Of a DNA stretch of 64,000 nt, positions 38,290-48,445 are shown one piece after another. Origin of the DNA: Microbulbifer flavimaris (lineage in GTDB: Bacteria; Pseudomonadota; Gammaproteobacteria; Pseudomonadales; Cellvibrionaceae); NCBI RefSeq assembly GCF_001641755.2, contig NZ_LRFG02000003.1:470309-534308 (forward strand), written 5' to 3'. Under the pieces are notes generated by a model. That model worked only from the letters and a program-made list of their open reading frames with translations, was not told where the DNA came from and did no database searches. The translations under genes were made by a program, and so were the position numbers. The first letter of the stretch is position 1. Each line of letters begins with the position of its first letter.

Positions 38290-39060
38290 ATGTCGAAACG
38301 CAATACCCAGCAGCGCCGCCACCAGATACTGGCGGTGGTGACGGAAAATGGCGAGGCGAGCGTCGAGGAACTGGCGCGCCGGTTCGAAACCTCCGAGGTT
38401 ACGATTCGCAAGGATCTGACGGCGATGGAGAACCACGGTCTGCTGCTGCGCCGCCACGGCGGGGCTATCCCGGTACCGCGGGAGCTGGTGATCGAGGAGG
38501 CGCCGTCAGAGGTCAAACGCGCCATCGGCCGCGCCGCCGCGGCGTTGATCCCGGATCACCACCGCATCGTGATCGACTATGGCCGTACCACCGCAGCAAT
38601 GATCCCCGAGCTGAATCACAAGCGCGGCCTGGTGGTGATGACCAATTCCCTGCACGTGGCCAACGCCCTGCGGGAGCTGGAAAACGAACCCACCCTGCTG
38701 ATGACAGGCGGTACCTGGGACCCGCATTTCGAGGCCTTCCAGGGCCGGGTGGCGGAGCAGGTGCTGCGCGGTTACGACTTCGACCGCGCCTTTATCGGCG
38801 CCGATGGCATTGATCTCGACCGCGGCACCTGCACCTTCAACGAGCAGATCGGCCTGTCCCGGGTGATGGCGGACGTGGCCCGCGAGGTGGTGGTGCTGGC
38901 GGAGTCCAGCAAAGTGGGGCGGCGCATTCCCAACCTGGAGCTGCCCTGGGAGAGTGTCTCTACCCTGGTGACTGACGCCGGCCTCGATGACGCTACGGCT
39001 GCCGCTATCGAGTCCCTCGGCGTGAAGTTGATTTGTGCCGAAGTGAGTGCTTACACCTAG
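38290..39060 (+). CDS. glmR: DeoR-family transcriptional regulator (GlmR-like)
   Basis: A 256-residue repressor with an N-terminal winged helix-turn-helix (VEELARRFETSEVTIRKDL, then the RRHGGAIP family signature). The C-terminal sugar-phosphate-sensing domain contains IDYGRTTAAMIPEL, TNSLHVANAL and FDRAFIGADGID. It lies 90 bases before glmS. In Pseudomonas the DeoR protein in this place (GlmR) controls amino-sugar synthesis, so the same role is inferred. The likely ligand is a hexosamine phosphate. The symbol rests on synteny. Confidence 0.85.
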   Translation: MSKRNTQQRRHQILAVVTENGEASVEELARRFETSEVTIRKDLTAMENHGLLLRRHGGAIPVPRELVIEEAPSEVKRAIGRAAAALIPDHHRIVIDYGRTTAAMIPELNHKRGLVVMTNSLHVANALRELENEPTLLMTGGTWDPHFEAFQGRVAEQVLRGYDFDRAFIGADGIDLDRGTCTFNEQIGLSRVMADVAREVVVLAESSKVGRRIPNLELPWESVSTLVTDAGLDDATAAAIESLGVKLICAEVSAYT

Positions 39061-39150
39061 CACAGAGCCGAAAGGGCCTGCGCTGATTAATTATGTTTTG
39101 AACGGGTGGCTCCACAGATCAGCCGCCCGGATGTGAAGAGGTTTCTGACT

Positions 39151-40980
39151 ATGTGTGGAATCGTCGGAGCGCTGGCCCAGCGCAATGTCACTGAAATCCT
39201 GCTGGAGGGCCTGCGCCGCCTGGAATACCGCGGTTACGACTCCGCCGGCGTCTGCCTCCTCGACAGCGATGGCCAGCTGCAGCTGCGCAAGAGTGAGGGC
39301 AAGGTCGCCGACCTGGAGGCACGTCTCGCCGCAAGCCCAGCCGCGGGTCGCCTGGGTATTGCCCACACCCGCTGGGCCACCCACGGTGCACCGTCGGACA
39401 AAAACTCCCATCCACATGTGTCCGGCGACTTCGCCCTGGTCCACAATGGCATCATCGAAAACCACCAGGCCCTGCGCGAGGAGCTGAAAGGGCTTGGTTA
39501 TCAGTTCATTTCCGAGACTGACACCGAAGTGGTGGTGCACCTGATCCATGCGCTGGCCGACGAGGGCCGCGACCTGCAGGCGGCAGTGACGGCGGCCACG
39601 GAGCGCCTCGACGGCGCCTATGCCCTGGGCGTGATCAGCGCCCGGGAGCCCGATGTGTTGATCTGCGCCCGCTCCGGCAGCCCGCTGGTCATCGGTGTGG
39701 GTATTGAGGAGAACTTCATCGCCTCCGACCCCATGGCCCTGCGCCAGGTGACGGATCGCTTTATCTTCTTGGAAGAGGGTGATGTGGCCGAAGTCACTCT
39801 CGCCGGTATCGCCGTGTGCGACAAGAACGGCCAGGAAGTGAGTCGCCCGGTCAACAAGCTGGATGGCGGCCACGATGCTGCCGACAAGGGCCGCTACCGG
39901 CACTATATGCAAAAGGAGATTTTCGAGCAGCCGGCAGTGGTAGCCGCGACCATGGCCGGGCGCATCGGCGCGGAGACGGTGCTGCCGGAAGCCCTGGGCG
40001 CCCGCGCCAACGAGATCCTGCCGGAGGTGAAACAGGTGCAGATCGTCGCCTGTGGCACCAGCTACCACGCCGGCCTGGTAGCCCGCTACTGGCTGGAGGA
40101 CTGGGCCGGTATCCCCTGCTCCGTGGAAGTGGCCAGCGAGATTCGCTACCGCAAGACAGCGGTGCGTCCTGGCACTTTGTTCGTCACCATTTCCCAGTCC
40201 GGGGAGACCGCAGACACCCTGGCGGCCCTGCGTCAGGCCAAGGAACTGGGCTACCTGGCTTCCATGACCATCTGCAATGTGCCCAACAGCTCCCTGGTAC
40301 GGGAGTCGGAGCTGTCCCTGATGACCGAGGCGGGGCCGGAGATCGGCGTCGCCTCCACCAAGGCTTTCACCACCCAGCTGGTGGCGCTGCAACTGTTCTG
40401 CATTGCCCTGGCCAAAGCCAATGGACTGGCGACGGAGCGGGAAGCGGAGCTGGTCAAGGCCCTGCATCAATTACCCGACCTGATGGAGGCCTTTACCGGC
40501 CTGGACAGGAAAGTGCAGGACACCAGTGAGGCTTTTGCCGAGAAGCATCACGCCCTGTTCCTGGGACGCGGTGTCGAATACCCCATTGCACTGGAAGGCG
40601 CGCTGAAGCTGAAGGAAATCTCCTACATCCACGCCGAGGCCTATCCGGCCGGTGAGCTCAAGCACGGCCCGCTGGCACTGGTGGATGCGGACATGCCAGT
40701 GGTGGTGGTCGCCCCCAATGACGAGCTGCTGGAAAAGCTGAAGTCCAACCTGCAGGAAGTGCGCGCCCGCGGCGGCGAGCTGTTTGTGTTTGCCAGCCCG
40801 CAGGCGGGTTTTACCAGCGAGCCGGGCATCACCGTGGTGGAAGTGCCCGACGCCCCCGAGAGCCTGCACCCGATTCTCTACACTGTGCCCCTGCAGTTGC
40901 TCAGTTATCACGTGGCCCTGCTCAAGGGTACGGACGTGGACCAGCCGCGCAATCTGGCCAAGTCGGTCACCGTGGAGTAG
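39151..40980 (+). CDS. glmS: Glutamine--fructose-6-phosphate aminotransferase (isomerizing) GlmS
   Basis: The first committed step of hexosamine synthesis: fructose-6-phosphate plus glutamine to glucosamine-6-phosphate. It has 609 residues, as in E. coli. The N-terminal nucleophile Cys follows the initiator Met ([12 protein letters not shown]). The glutamine amidotransferase domain shows [13 protein letters not shown], and two SIS domains follow with [22 protein letters not shown] and [13 protein letters not shown]. It ends KSVTVE, the usual C-terminus. Upstream in-frame codons from 39106 are ignored because Cys must follow Met. No glmS ribozyme was recognised. Confidence 0.98.
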   Translation: MCGIVGALAQRNVTEILLEGLRRLEYRGYDSAGVCLLDSDGQLQLRKSEGKVADLEARLAASPAAGRLGIAHTRWATHGAPSDKNSHPHVSGDFALVHNGIIENHQALREELKGLGYQFISETDTEVVVHLIHALADEGRDLQAAVTAATERLDGAYALGVISAREPDVLICARSGSPLVIGVGIEENFIASDPMALRQVTDRFIFLEEGDVAEVTLAGIAVCDKNGQEVSRPVNKLDGGHDAADKGRYRHYMQKEIFEQPAVVAATMAGRIGAETVLPEALGARANEILPEVKQVQIVACGTSYHAGLVARYWLEDWAGIPCSVEVASEIRYRKTAVRPGTLFVTISQSGETADTLAALRQAKELGYLASMTICNVPNSSLVRESELSLMTEAGPEIGVASTKAFTTQLVALQLFCIALAKANGLATEREAELVKALHQLPDLMEAFTGLDRKVQDTSEAFAEKHHALFLGRGVEYPIALEGALKLKEISYIHAEAYPAGELKHGPLALVDADMPVVVVAPNDELLEKLKSNLQEVRARGGELFVFASPQAGFTSEPGITVVEVPDAPESLHPILYTVPLQLLSYHVALLKGTDVDQPRNLAKSVTVE

Positions 40981-41195
40981 CGTCGCGACAGGTGCCGGAT
41001 GGGGCAGCGACGGCGCAGCCCCAGTGCTCGATATTGCTTCACAGGGAGAGGCCCGATGCTGCCAACAGCCGCCAGGGTGTTGACTCTCCTTGCCACCGTG
41101 GCCCGGGCGCCAATGGTCGCGCGCGACATCCCCGAGCCCGCGGCTTTTGGCCCCGTCTATGCTTTGTCCAAACTTGAAAGGGAAAACATGCACTG

Positions 41196-42077
41196 ATGCC
41201 GAGGCTCATCCTCGCCCTGCTGACAGGGCTCGCAATGATTTTCACGGCGGCATGTTCATCCAGTGCTTTTTTTCTGGCCAACCTGCCGGTGACCTTCGGC
41301 GATCGGGAAATCCATCGGGACATCAGTTATGGCCCGCAGCCGTGGCAAAAGCTGGATATCTATCTGCCCGAGAAGACCAGTACGCCGGCACCGGTGCTGG
41401 TTTTTTTCTATGGTGGGCGCTGGAGCTTCGGTAACAAAGCGCAGTACGCGTTTGTCGCCAAAACATTTTCCGATGCCGGCTATGTGGTGGTTCTGCCGGA
41501 TTACGCCAAATACCCGCAGGTAAAGTTTCCGTCCTTTGTCGAGGATGGAGCCAAAGCGGTCGCATGGATTTATGACCATATCCGTAAATATGGCGGCGAT
41601 AGGTCCCGTTTCTATCTATCGGGCCACTCGTCGGGTGCACATATGGGGGCGCTGATTGCCGTCAATTCGGATTACCTGCAGGCCGAGGGCAAGACAACCG
41701 CGATCATCACCGCCTTTGCCGGACTCGCCGGCCCCTATGATTTCATCCCCGAGGCGGAGGACTTGAAAGACATTTTCGGCCCGCCCGCCAACTATCCCAA
41801 TATGCAGGTGCCGACTTTTGTCGACGGCCGCCAGCCGCCAATGTTGTTACTGCACGGCGCCGACGACGAGCAGGTGATCCAACGCAACCTCAACCGCCTG
41901 CGTGCCAAGATTGAATCCACCGGCGGCATTGTCGAGGCGCGGATCTATGACGACGTCGATCATATCGACATCATCGGCGCCCTGAGCTGGATTCTGAGAG
42001 ATACAGCGCCGGTCGAACACGACATGCTGGCATTCTTTGACCAGCACGCAAAAGAACAAGCCGTTGTTGCGCGGTGA
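41196..42077 (+). CDS. Alpha/beta-hydrolase (esterase), probable lipoprotein
   Basis: A 293-residue product with an N-terminal hydrophobic segment ending in FTAACSSS, close to a lipobox, suggesting a lipid-anchored protein. The hydrolase fold shows an oxyanion stretch FFYGGRWSFG (in place of HGGG), the nucleophile in LSGHSSGAHMG, an Asp/Glu region near LLLHGADDEQV and His in DDVDHIDIIG. It resembles the carboxylesterase / BD-FAE group. Substrate unknown. The 215-base gap after glmS holds no supported gene. Confidence 0.82.
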   Translation: MPRLILALLTGLAMIFTAACSSSAFFLANLPVTFGDREIHRDISYGPQPWQKLDIYLPEKTSTPAPVLVFFYGGRWSFGNKAQYAFVAKTFSDAGYVVVLPDYAKYPQVKFPSFVEDGAKAVAWIYDHIRKYGGDRSRFYLSGHSSGAHMGALIAVNSDYLQAEGKTTAIITAFAGLAGPYDFIPEAEDLKDIFGPPANYPNMQVPTFVDGRQPPMLLLHGADDEQVIQRNLNRLRAKIESTGGIVEARIYDDVDHIDIIGALSWILRDTAPVEHDMLAFFDQHAKEQAVVAR

Positions 42078-42290
42078 CGGACCCGGTCGATCATCGGCGA
42101 ATCGGGCCCGGCAACTTCTGCCTGACCATCTCCCTCCTGGCTGTCCTCCAAACTTCCTCTCGTGAGAAATCAGTGCCCGCACAAAAGTGCCAGAGTGCTT
42201 TATTGCGCCATCTACTTACACCCTGTCGCCGCCCATAAAACCGCCATGCTATAACCAGCGCTCGGCAAACCATCATAAGAGGGCCGGGGT

Positions 42291-43121
42291 ATGAGCACTG
42301 CAGAAGCGAAAACCGATAAAAAGCCATCCGGACCGTCGGATACCAACGCGGCGGTGATGAATGGCGATGTCAGTGTTTTGCTGGGGGAGCCTTCCCAGCC
42401 GCCGGAGGAGATCCGCCTGGAGCGCAAACGCAAGCTCACAGCGGCCTTTCGCCTGTTCGGCAAGTTCGGTTTTGACGAGGGGGTGGCCGGACATATTACC
42501 GTGCGCGATCCGCTGCTCGAGGATCATTTCTGGGTAAATCCCATGGGTGTCTCCTTTAAGCGCATTCGCCAATCCCAACTGCTGCTGGTCAATCACGCCG
42601 GCGAGGTGGTGGAAGGAGATGGCTTCCTCAATGGCGCTGCTTTCACTATTCACTCCCATATTCACAGAATGCGCCCGGACGTGGTGGCCGCCGCCCATGC
42701 CCATTCCCTGTATGGCAAGGCGTGGTCATCGCTGGGACGCCTGCTGGATCCGATCACCCAGGATGCCTGTGCTTTCTACGACGATCATGCACTCCTGGAG
42801 ACTTTCTCTGGCGTGGTGCTGGAAATGGGCGAGGGAGAAGCGCTGGTGCAGGCGTTGGGCCAGAAAAAGGCGCTGATCCTGCAGAACCATGGCTTGCTGA
42901 CGGTGGGCAAGAGTGTGGATGAGGCCGCCTGGTGGTATATCACCATGGAGCGCAGCTGCCAGGCGCAATTACTGGCGGAGGCGGCCGGCACCCCCCGGTT
43001 GATTGAACCGGAGGCGGCGATCCGCACCCGCGCCGTAGTGGGTACTGAACTGGCGGGGATGTTCAGCTTCCAGCCGCTATTTGACACCATCTGCGCCGAG
43101 CAGCCGGATATGTTCGACTGA
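42291..43121 (+). CDS. Class II aldolase/adducin family protein
   Basis: A 276-residue product with the zinc-aldolase fold. Histidines in FTIHSHIHRMRPDV and AAHAHSLYGKAW form the expected metal site, and ILQNHGLLTVGKSVDEAAW is the family's third-histidine region. Related proteins are often annotated as class II aldolases of unknown substrate or resemble the head of adducin. The N-terminal ~45 residues are charged and probably flexible. It ends 11 bases before the convergent antiporter gene. Confidence 0.85.
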   Translation: MSTAEAKTDKKPSGPSDTNAAVMNGDVSVLLGEPSQPPEEIRLERKRKLTAAFRLFGKFGFDEGVAGHITVRDPLLEDHFWVNPMGVSFKRIRQSQLLLVNHAGEVVEGDGFLNGAAFTIHSHIHRMRPDVVAAAHAHSLYGKAWSSLGRLLDPITQDACAFYDDHALLETFSGVVLEMGEGEALVQALGQKKALILQNHGLLTVGKSVDEAAWWYITMERSCQAQLLAEAAGTPRLIEPEAAIRTRAVVGTELAGMFSFQPLFDTICAEQPDMFD

Positions 43122-43132
43122 GCTGACTGGTC

Positions 43133-44992
43133 TCACAAACCCGGCTTGCTGTTCGCGTCGTCCTGGTCCCAGTGGTGATCCAGATGCAGGTCGCGGTCGC
43201 GGCGATCTTCCTTCAACGCCTGCAGCAGCTGTTCGCGATAGATCTTGGTCTTCGCGATGTGCTGGGACTCGTCGCGCCAATACGGGAACAGGGATTCCAG
43301 CATGCGCTGATCGTGCTGCTTGAACTTGCGCGCGGCGCGGCGGGCCTGCAGGGGCGATAGACCCAGTAATTGCAGCGCCGTCTCACCGATAGAGATGGCC
43401 GAATCCACCGTCTCGCGGAAAATGTACTTCACCCCTGCCTCCATCAACGCGTACTGGTGCATGCGGTTGCGGGCACGGGCGAGGATGGTTATGTGCGGGA
43501 AGTGCTTGCGGAGCTGGGCGACGATCTCCAGGGATGCCGCCTGATCGCTCAGGGTCAGAATCACCAGCTTGGCGTTTTTGGCTCCGGCTGCCTCCAGCAA
43601 CTCCTCCCGTGAGGCATCGCCGTAATAGGCCTTGATGCCATAGCGGCGCACCAGATCCAGCTGTTCCGCATTGCGCTCCAGCAGCGTCGTCTCAAAGCCG
43701 CAGGCGTTCAGCAGGCGCCCGGCAATCTGGCCGAAGCGGCCGTAACCGATGATGATCACGGGCGAGCCGTGGTCCTGCGGGTGCGCCTCCTCTTTCTCCC
43801 GCTCGGTGCTGCCACCGCGCAGGTAACGGGGTTGCACGAACTGTTCGTAAACGAGTAGCAGGATCGGTGTCAGCGCCATGGACAGGGCAATCACCACCAC
43901 CAGCAGGTTGGCGGTGGTCGCTTCCAGCACCTGCCGCTGGCTGGCGAAGGACACCAGCACGAAACCAAATTCACCCGCCTGCGCCAGTGACAGCGCAAAC
44001 AGCCAGTCCTCTCCCCTGGACATGCGGGTAACCCGCGCCAGGGTGAACAGCACGGCAAATTTAACTATCACCAGCAGTACTACCAGTGCCAGCAACAGCA
44101 TCGGGTACTGGGCGATCAGGTTGAAATTGACACTGGCGCCCACGGCGATGAAAAAGAGCCCCAGCAGCAACCCTTTGAACGGCTGGATATCCGCCTCCAG
44201 CTCGTGGCGGAATTCGCTCTCCGCCAGGATCACACCGGCCATAAAGGTACCCAGGGCCGGTGACAGGTCGAGCCAGATCATCACCGCTGCCGCGCCCACC
44301 ACAATCAACAGGGAGGTGACCGTAAACATCTCGCGCAACTGGCTGCCCGCCACCAGCCGCAACAGGGGCCCCAGCAGGTAGCGCCCCGCCAGCACGAACG
44401 CCGCCATGGTGCCGATCACAGCCAGCGCGTAGCGCCAGCCGCTGAGTCCCCCGGCATGCAGCTCCGGCTGGTTGCCGGCCAGCAGAGGCAGCAGCGCCAG
44501 AATGGGAATCACGGCGATATCCTGAAACAGCAGCACCGAGAAAGCACCGCGTCCACCCTCGGTGCGCAGCAGTCCCTTCTCGGTCAGGGACTGGAGGACG
44601 ATGGCGGTCGAGGAGAGCGCCAGGATCAGGCCGATGGCCACCGCCGGGCGCCAGCTCTGCTCGAAGATCAGCAGTGCCACCGCGGCGATCGCCGCCGCTG
44701 TCAGCAACAGCTGCGCACTGCCGGTGCCAAAGATGGCGCCGCGCATGCGCCAGAGCTTGCGTGGCTGCAGTTCCAAGCCGATCAGGAACAGCATCAGCGC
44801 GACACCGAATTCCGCCACGTGCATCTCTTCCGTTGCGTCGCCGACGAGGCCCAGGGCGTGGGGGCCAATGGCGACACCGGCAATCAGGTAGCCCAGTACG
44901 GAACCCAATCCCAGGCGGGTGGCCAGGGGCACTGCGATGACGGCGGCGGCGAGGTAAATCACCGCCTCAAATAGAAAGCTGCTGTGTTCCAT
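43133..44992 (-). CDS. CPA2-family monovalent cation:proton antiporter (KefB/KefC-like)
   Basis: A 619-residue product. About 12-13 membrane segments occupy the first ~390 residues, including GSVLGYLIAGVAIGPHALG, FLIGLELQPRKLW and LALSSTAIVLQSL, hallmarks of the Na/H exchanger domain. A cytoplasmic RCK/TrkA-N domain follows, with the Rossmann motif VIIIGYGRFGQIAGRLL, then NAEQLDLVRRYGIKAYYGDAS and AGAKNAKLVI. This matches glutathione-gated or other K+/H+ antiporters. The ATG at 44992 (MEHSSFLF) is chosen; the open frame runs further upstream but lacks family sequence. The upstream NhaP-like gene is 56 bases away, suggesting an operon for cation homeostasis. Confidence 0.92.
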   Translation of the reverse strand: MEHSSFLFEAVIYLAAAVIAVPLATRLGLGSVLGYLIAGVAIGPHALGLVGDATEEMHVAEFGVALMLFLIGLELQPRKLWRMRGAIFGTGSAQLLLTAAAIAAVALLIFEQSWRPAVAIGLILALSSTAIVLQSLTEKGLLRTEGGRGAFSVLLFQDIAVIPILALLPLLAGNQPELHAGGLSGWRYALAVIGTMAAFVLAGRYLLGPLLRLVAGSQLREMFTVTSLLIVVGAAAVMIWLDLSPALGTFMAGVILAESEFRHELEADIQPFKGLLLGLFFIAVGASVNFNLIAQYPMLLLALVVLLVIVKFAVLFTLARVTRMSRGEDWLFALSLAQAGEFGFVLVSFASQRQVLEATTANLLVVVIALSMALTPILLLVYEQFVQPRYLRGGSTEREKEEAHPQDHGSPVIIIGYGRFGQIAGRLLNACGFETTLLERNAEQLDLVRRYGIKAYYGDASREELLEAAGAKNAKLVILTLSDQAASLEIVAQLRKHFPHITILARARNRMHQYALMEAGVKYIFRETVDSAISIGETALQLLGLSPLQARRAARKFKQHDQRMLESLFPYWRDESQHIAKTKIYREQLLQALKEDRRDRDLHLDHHWDQDDANSKPGL

Positions 44993-45048
44993 AGGTCTTT
45001 GTTTGAATCTTTTTTGTATCGGGACTTGCTTCGGTGTTCGCGTGGAGC

Positions 45049-46344
45049 TCAGTGGGCCGGTTCGGCTGCTGCCGTTTCTGGCTCCGCCACGGCGCGGCTG
45101 CGCCTGATCAGCGGCCCGATGGTGGAGCCCTGTACGACGATGGAGAAGACTACCACGCCATAGGTCATCACCACCCACAAGTGGCGCAAGTCCTGGTCGC
45201 CGATGGCAATATGCCCGGCGGGGATGGACATCGCCAGCGCCAGTGCCAGGCCGCCGCGCAGCCCGCCCCAGATCAGGATGCGCTCACTGTAGGGGTGGTA
45301 GCGGCGCCGCCTCTTCAGGAAGAGAAACGGTACGCTGACGGCGGTGACCCGGCCCAGCAGCACGATGACCACGGCGGCCGCCATCAGGATGTAATCGATG
45401 GAGCCGAAATCGATCGTGATCAGGAACAGCCCCACCAACATAAACAGCAGTCCGTTGAGGAAGTCCTCGGTAATGCTCCAGAAGTTGTCCAGCTCGTGCT
45501 GGCTGACCCGGGAAAAGCCCTGCTCGCGGGTAAAATTGCCGATGATGATACCGCTGACCACCATGGCCAGGGCTCCGGACACGCCGAGGATATTGGCCAG
45601 GGCAAAGCCGGCAGTGGGAATCACCAGGGTCAGCAACAACTCCAGGCTGTGGTCATTGGTGGCGCAGATCAGGTAGTGGAACAGGCCGCCGATCAGCAGG
45701 CCCAGCACCACGCCACCGACCGCCTCCACCGCGAACAGCTCCGCTACCGCCGGCACCGTGGGATCCGCCCCCTCGAAAGCGAGAGCGTAGATCACCGCGA
45801 ACACCACCAGGCCGAAACCATCGTTGAACAGGGACTCCCCTTCCACCTGGATCGCTACCTGTTCCGGCGCTTTCAGGCTTTTCAGGATCGCCAGTACGGC
45901 GATGGGGTCGGTGGGGGAAATCAGGGCGCCAAACAGCAGGCAGTAGACAAACGCCACCGGCAAGCCGAGGAAACCCAGGAACCCGTAAAGCAGTGCGCCC
46001 ACCACAAAGGTGGAGATCAGCGTACCCACCACTGCCAGCAAGCTGATTTCCAGGCGCTGGTTGCGCAGCATCAGCAGATCGATATGCAGGCTGCCGGCGA
46101 ATAGCAGGAAACCCAGCATGCCTTTCAGCAGCAGGTCCTGCAGGTTGAGCAGGGGCAGCAGCTGGTCGGCCCAGTCGCGCAGTTCCAGGATGCCGATCTT
46201 GCCCAGACCGGTCACCAGCAGAGACAGCGCCAGGGCGCCGGCGGTGATGGCGATGGTAGTCTGCGCGCGGAGTACATACTGGTTGAGGAAGCCGAGGAAT
46301 ACGGAAATCGCCGCTAGAAAACAAAACGTGTAATAGGCTTCCAT
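45049..46344 (-). CDS. CPA1-family sodium/proton antiporter (NhaP-like)
   Basis: A 431-residue membrane protein with about 12 helices. The exchange-site motifs are FGALISPTDPIAVLAILKSL and ESLFNDGFGLVVF, with the Asp pair of CPA1 exchangers. ILIWGGLRGGLALALAMSIP, the conserved C-terminal Arg-rich helix, is also present. The ATG at 46344 (MEAYYTFCF) is preferred over an upstream frame extension. It lies directly before the KefC-like gene on the same strand, so the two exchangers are probably co-expressed. Confidence 0.92.
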   Translation of the reverse strand: MEAYYTFCFLAAISVFLGFLNQYVLRAQTTIAITAGALALSLLVTGLGKIGILELRDWADQLLPLLNLQDLLLKGMLGFLLFAGSLHIDLLMLRNQRLEISLLAVVGTLISTFVVGALLYGFLGFLGLPVAFVYCLLFGALISPTDPIAVLAILKSLKAPEQVAIQVEGESLFNDGFGLVVFAVIYALAFEGADPTVPAVAELFAVEAVGGVVLGLLIGGLFHYLICATNDHSLELLLTLVIPTAGFALANILGVSGALAMVVSGIIIGNFTREQGFSRVSQHELDNFWSITEDFLNGLLFMLVGLFLITIDFGSIDYILMAAAVVIVLLGRVTAVSVPFLFLKRRRRYHPYSERILIWGGLRGGLALALAMSIPAGHIAIGDQDLRHLWVVMTYGVVVFSIVVQGSTIGPLIRRSRAVAEPETAAAEPAH

Positions 46345-46426
46345 AGGGCGTGCGACTCCATTGCAGCAGGATACCGGCGCAAACATGCGCCGGTTAAGGT
46401 CGATGCCGCAGTGAAGCCGCGGCCGC

Positions 46427-47296
46427 TCAGGTGGCGAGGGTGCCGTTATTGTAGTCGCGCAGGGTCTGCTCGATTTGCTCGCGGCTGTTCATTACGAAGG
46501 GACCGTAATGCACCACCGGTTCGTTGAGTGGCATGCCGTGCAGGCACAGTAGACCGGCCCCCTCCCCGTCGGCGCGCAATTGTAGCGACTCCCCGCCGCC
46601 ATACAACAACATGTTGCCCCGTCCAATCGGCCCGCGTTCGGAAACCAGCCCGCCGCGATAGATAAACACCAGCACGGAATGCTCCGCGGGCAGCGGCAGG
46701 GTCACCTCCGCATCCGCCCCCAGCCGCAGGTCGGCCACCGATGCGTTGGCTGCGGTTTCCGTCAGTGGCGCCGAATAGGTTTCCCTGCCTACTTGCCAGC
46801 TGCCTGCGATCAGTCGCGCCAGGGAGCCACTGTCGTCCAGCGATACTTCCGGGATGTCACCACCCTGGATATCCCGCCAGGTGGGGGCGTCCATCTTGTT
46901 GGCCGCAGCCATGTTGATCCACAGCTGGAAGCCGTGCATCCCGCCCTCACCCTGGGCAGGCATCTCCGAGTGAATGATGCCGCGGCCGGCACGCATCCAC
47001 TGCGCACCGCCGGTGGAGACGGCGCCGCGGTTACCCAGGTGATCCTGGTGCTCGAACTCGCCGTTCAGCATGTAGGTCAGTGTTTCTATACCCCGGTGCG
47101 GGTGGGGCGGGAAACCAGCGATATAGTCGTCAGCATTCTCGGAGCGGATTTCATCCAGCATCAGGAACGGACTGAAGTCCGGGCTCTGGAAACCGGCCAC
47201 GCGCTGGATCTTTACGCCGGCGCCGTCGGCGGAGGCCTGGCTGGCCAGGGCCCGTGCCAGTGGGCGCGCCCCCGGAAGAAGCGAGAGTTTGTTCAT
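46427..47296 (-). CDS. Pirin family protein
   Basis: A bicupin of the pirin family, 289 residues. The N-terminal cupin carries the metal motif FPPHPHRGIETLTYMLNGEF followed by EHQDHLGN, and QWMRAGRGIIHSEMP is diagnostic. Bacterial pirins such as YhhW have quercetinase activity, but many have unknown roles. The ATG at 47296 follows GGGGAGGTG. It is divergent from a LysR-family gene, the usual layout for a target and its regulator. Confidence 0.93.
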   Translation of the reverse strand: MNKLSLLPGARPLARALASQASADGAGVKIQRVAGFQSPDFSPFLMLDEIRSENADDYIAGFPPHPHRGIETLTYMLNGEFEHQDHLGNRGAVSTGGAQWMRAGRGIIHSEMPAQGEGGMHGFQLWINMAAANKMDAPTWRDIQGGDIPEVSLDDSGSLARLIAGSWQVGRETYSAPLTETAANASVADLRLGADAEVTLPLPAEHSVLVFIYRGGLVSERGPIGRGNMLLYGGGESLQLRADGEGAGLLCLHGMPLNEPVVHYGPFVMNSREQIEQTLRDYNNGTLAT

Positions 47297-47449
47297 GGTT
47301 ACACCTCCCCGATGAAATTTTTCTGAGTATAAAACGATGGATTCGATTGAAAATGGCAAAAAATCGCCCTATATGTTCGACTGCATCGGAAAATAAACCG
47401 CTTCGCGGCCGCTGATCCCGGCCGCACTTCGAGAAAGCAGGGAGCTCAA

Positions 47450-48337
47450 ATGCCCAAGGTCACCCTAGAGCAGTGGCGCATGTTCCAGTCCGTCGTCGAA
47501 CACGGCGGCTTTTCCCAGGCCGCCCAGGCGGTGCACAAGAGCCAGTCTTCCATCAACCACGCAGTGCATAAATTGCAGGAGAGCCTGGGGGTGGATCTGC
47601 TGGAGGTGCGCGGTCGCAAGGCGGAACTCACCGATGCCGGGCGCATCCTTCTGTCCCGGGCGGGCGGGCTGCTGAATGAGGCCGAGGCGCTGGAGGGCGT
47701 GGCTTCGAGCCTGGCGGTTGGGCGCGAGGCCGCGCTGACCATCGCGGTGGATGTGATCTTCGATTACGACTGCCTGTTCAATGCCATCGAGCGCTTCGCC
47801 GAGGAGTTTCCCCATACCCGGCTCGAGGTACGCGAGACGGTACTCTCCGGTGCAGAAGAGCTGCTCCTGCAACAGGAGGCGGATTTCATTCTCTCGGCGC
47901 GCGTGCCACAGGGGTTTGTCGGCGAGCCGGTGTCGGTGGTGCGTTTCCTGCCAGTGGCCCACCCGGATCACCCGCTGCATCGACTGGGCCGGCCGGTGGC
48001 GCGCAAGGACCTGAAGGGCAGTCGCCAGATCGTGCTGCGGGACTCCGCCAGCCGCAACCGCCAGGACTCTGGCTGGCTCGGCTCCGACCAGCGCGTTACC
48101 GTCACCAACGTGCAGACTTCCATCGAGCTGATCGAGCGCGGGCTCGGTTTTGCCTGGTTGCCGGAGACCCGCATCCGCGAGTCCCTGTCCGCGGACCGGC
48201 TGCTGCCGCTCCCCACCGAGGAAGCATGGAAGCGCAATGTGACCGTGTATCTGGTCTATTCCGACAGTGATAAATCCGGCCCAGCCGCGCACTTCCTGAT
48301 CGATGTATTGCGCTCGGGCCTGTATATGCCGGAATGA
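47450..48337 (+). CDS. LysR-family transcriptional regulator
   Basis: A 295-residue product with an N-terminal winged helix-turn-helix (FSQAAQAVHKSQSSINHAVH and LLEVRGRKAELTDAGRILL) and a substrate-binding-like effector domain. It lies divergently from the pirin gene across 153 bases. That gap contains GCGGCC (47405-47410) with GGCCGC (47420-47425), a possible control dyad. The DoxX and glutathionyl-hydroquinone reductase genes follow on the same strand, so a quinone or electrophile stress response is a reasonable inference. The effector is unknown. Confidence 0.92.
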   Translation: MPKVTLEQWRMFQSVVEHGGFSQAAQAVHKSQSSINHAVHKLQESLGVDLLEVRGRKAELTDAGRILLSRAGGLLNEAEALEGVASSLAVGREAALTIAVDVIFDYDCLFNAIERFAEEFPHTRLEVRETVLSGAEELLLQQEADFILSARVPQGFVGEPVSVVRFLPVAHPDHPLHRLGRPVARKDLKGSRQIVLRDSASRNRQDSGWLGSDQRVTVTNVQTSIELIERGLGFAWLPETRIRESLSADRLLPLPTEEAWKRNVTVYLVYSDSDKSGPAAHFLIDVLRSGLYMPE

Positions 48338-48445
48338 TGTTTTAATAAATCGAACGTAAGGCACGAAAATATGCGGTTTTCACCGCAGTTCATGGAACTA
48401 CACTGTGGGCAACTTTCTATTGGCACCCACAATGAGGAATTGTCC

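Noticed and set aside
38985..39150. glmS ribozyme or riboswitch before glmS
   Set aside because: No ribozyme-like core was recognised, and these are mainly found in Gram-positive bacteria; a DeoR regulator occupies the control role.
39091..40470. 459-codon minus-strand frame across glmS
   Set aside because: A shadow of a full-length conserved glmS.
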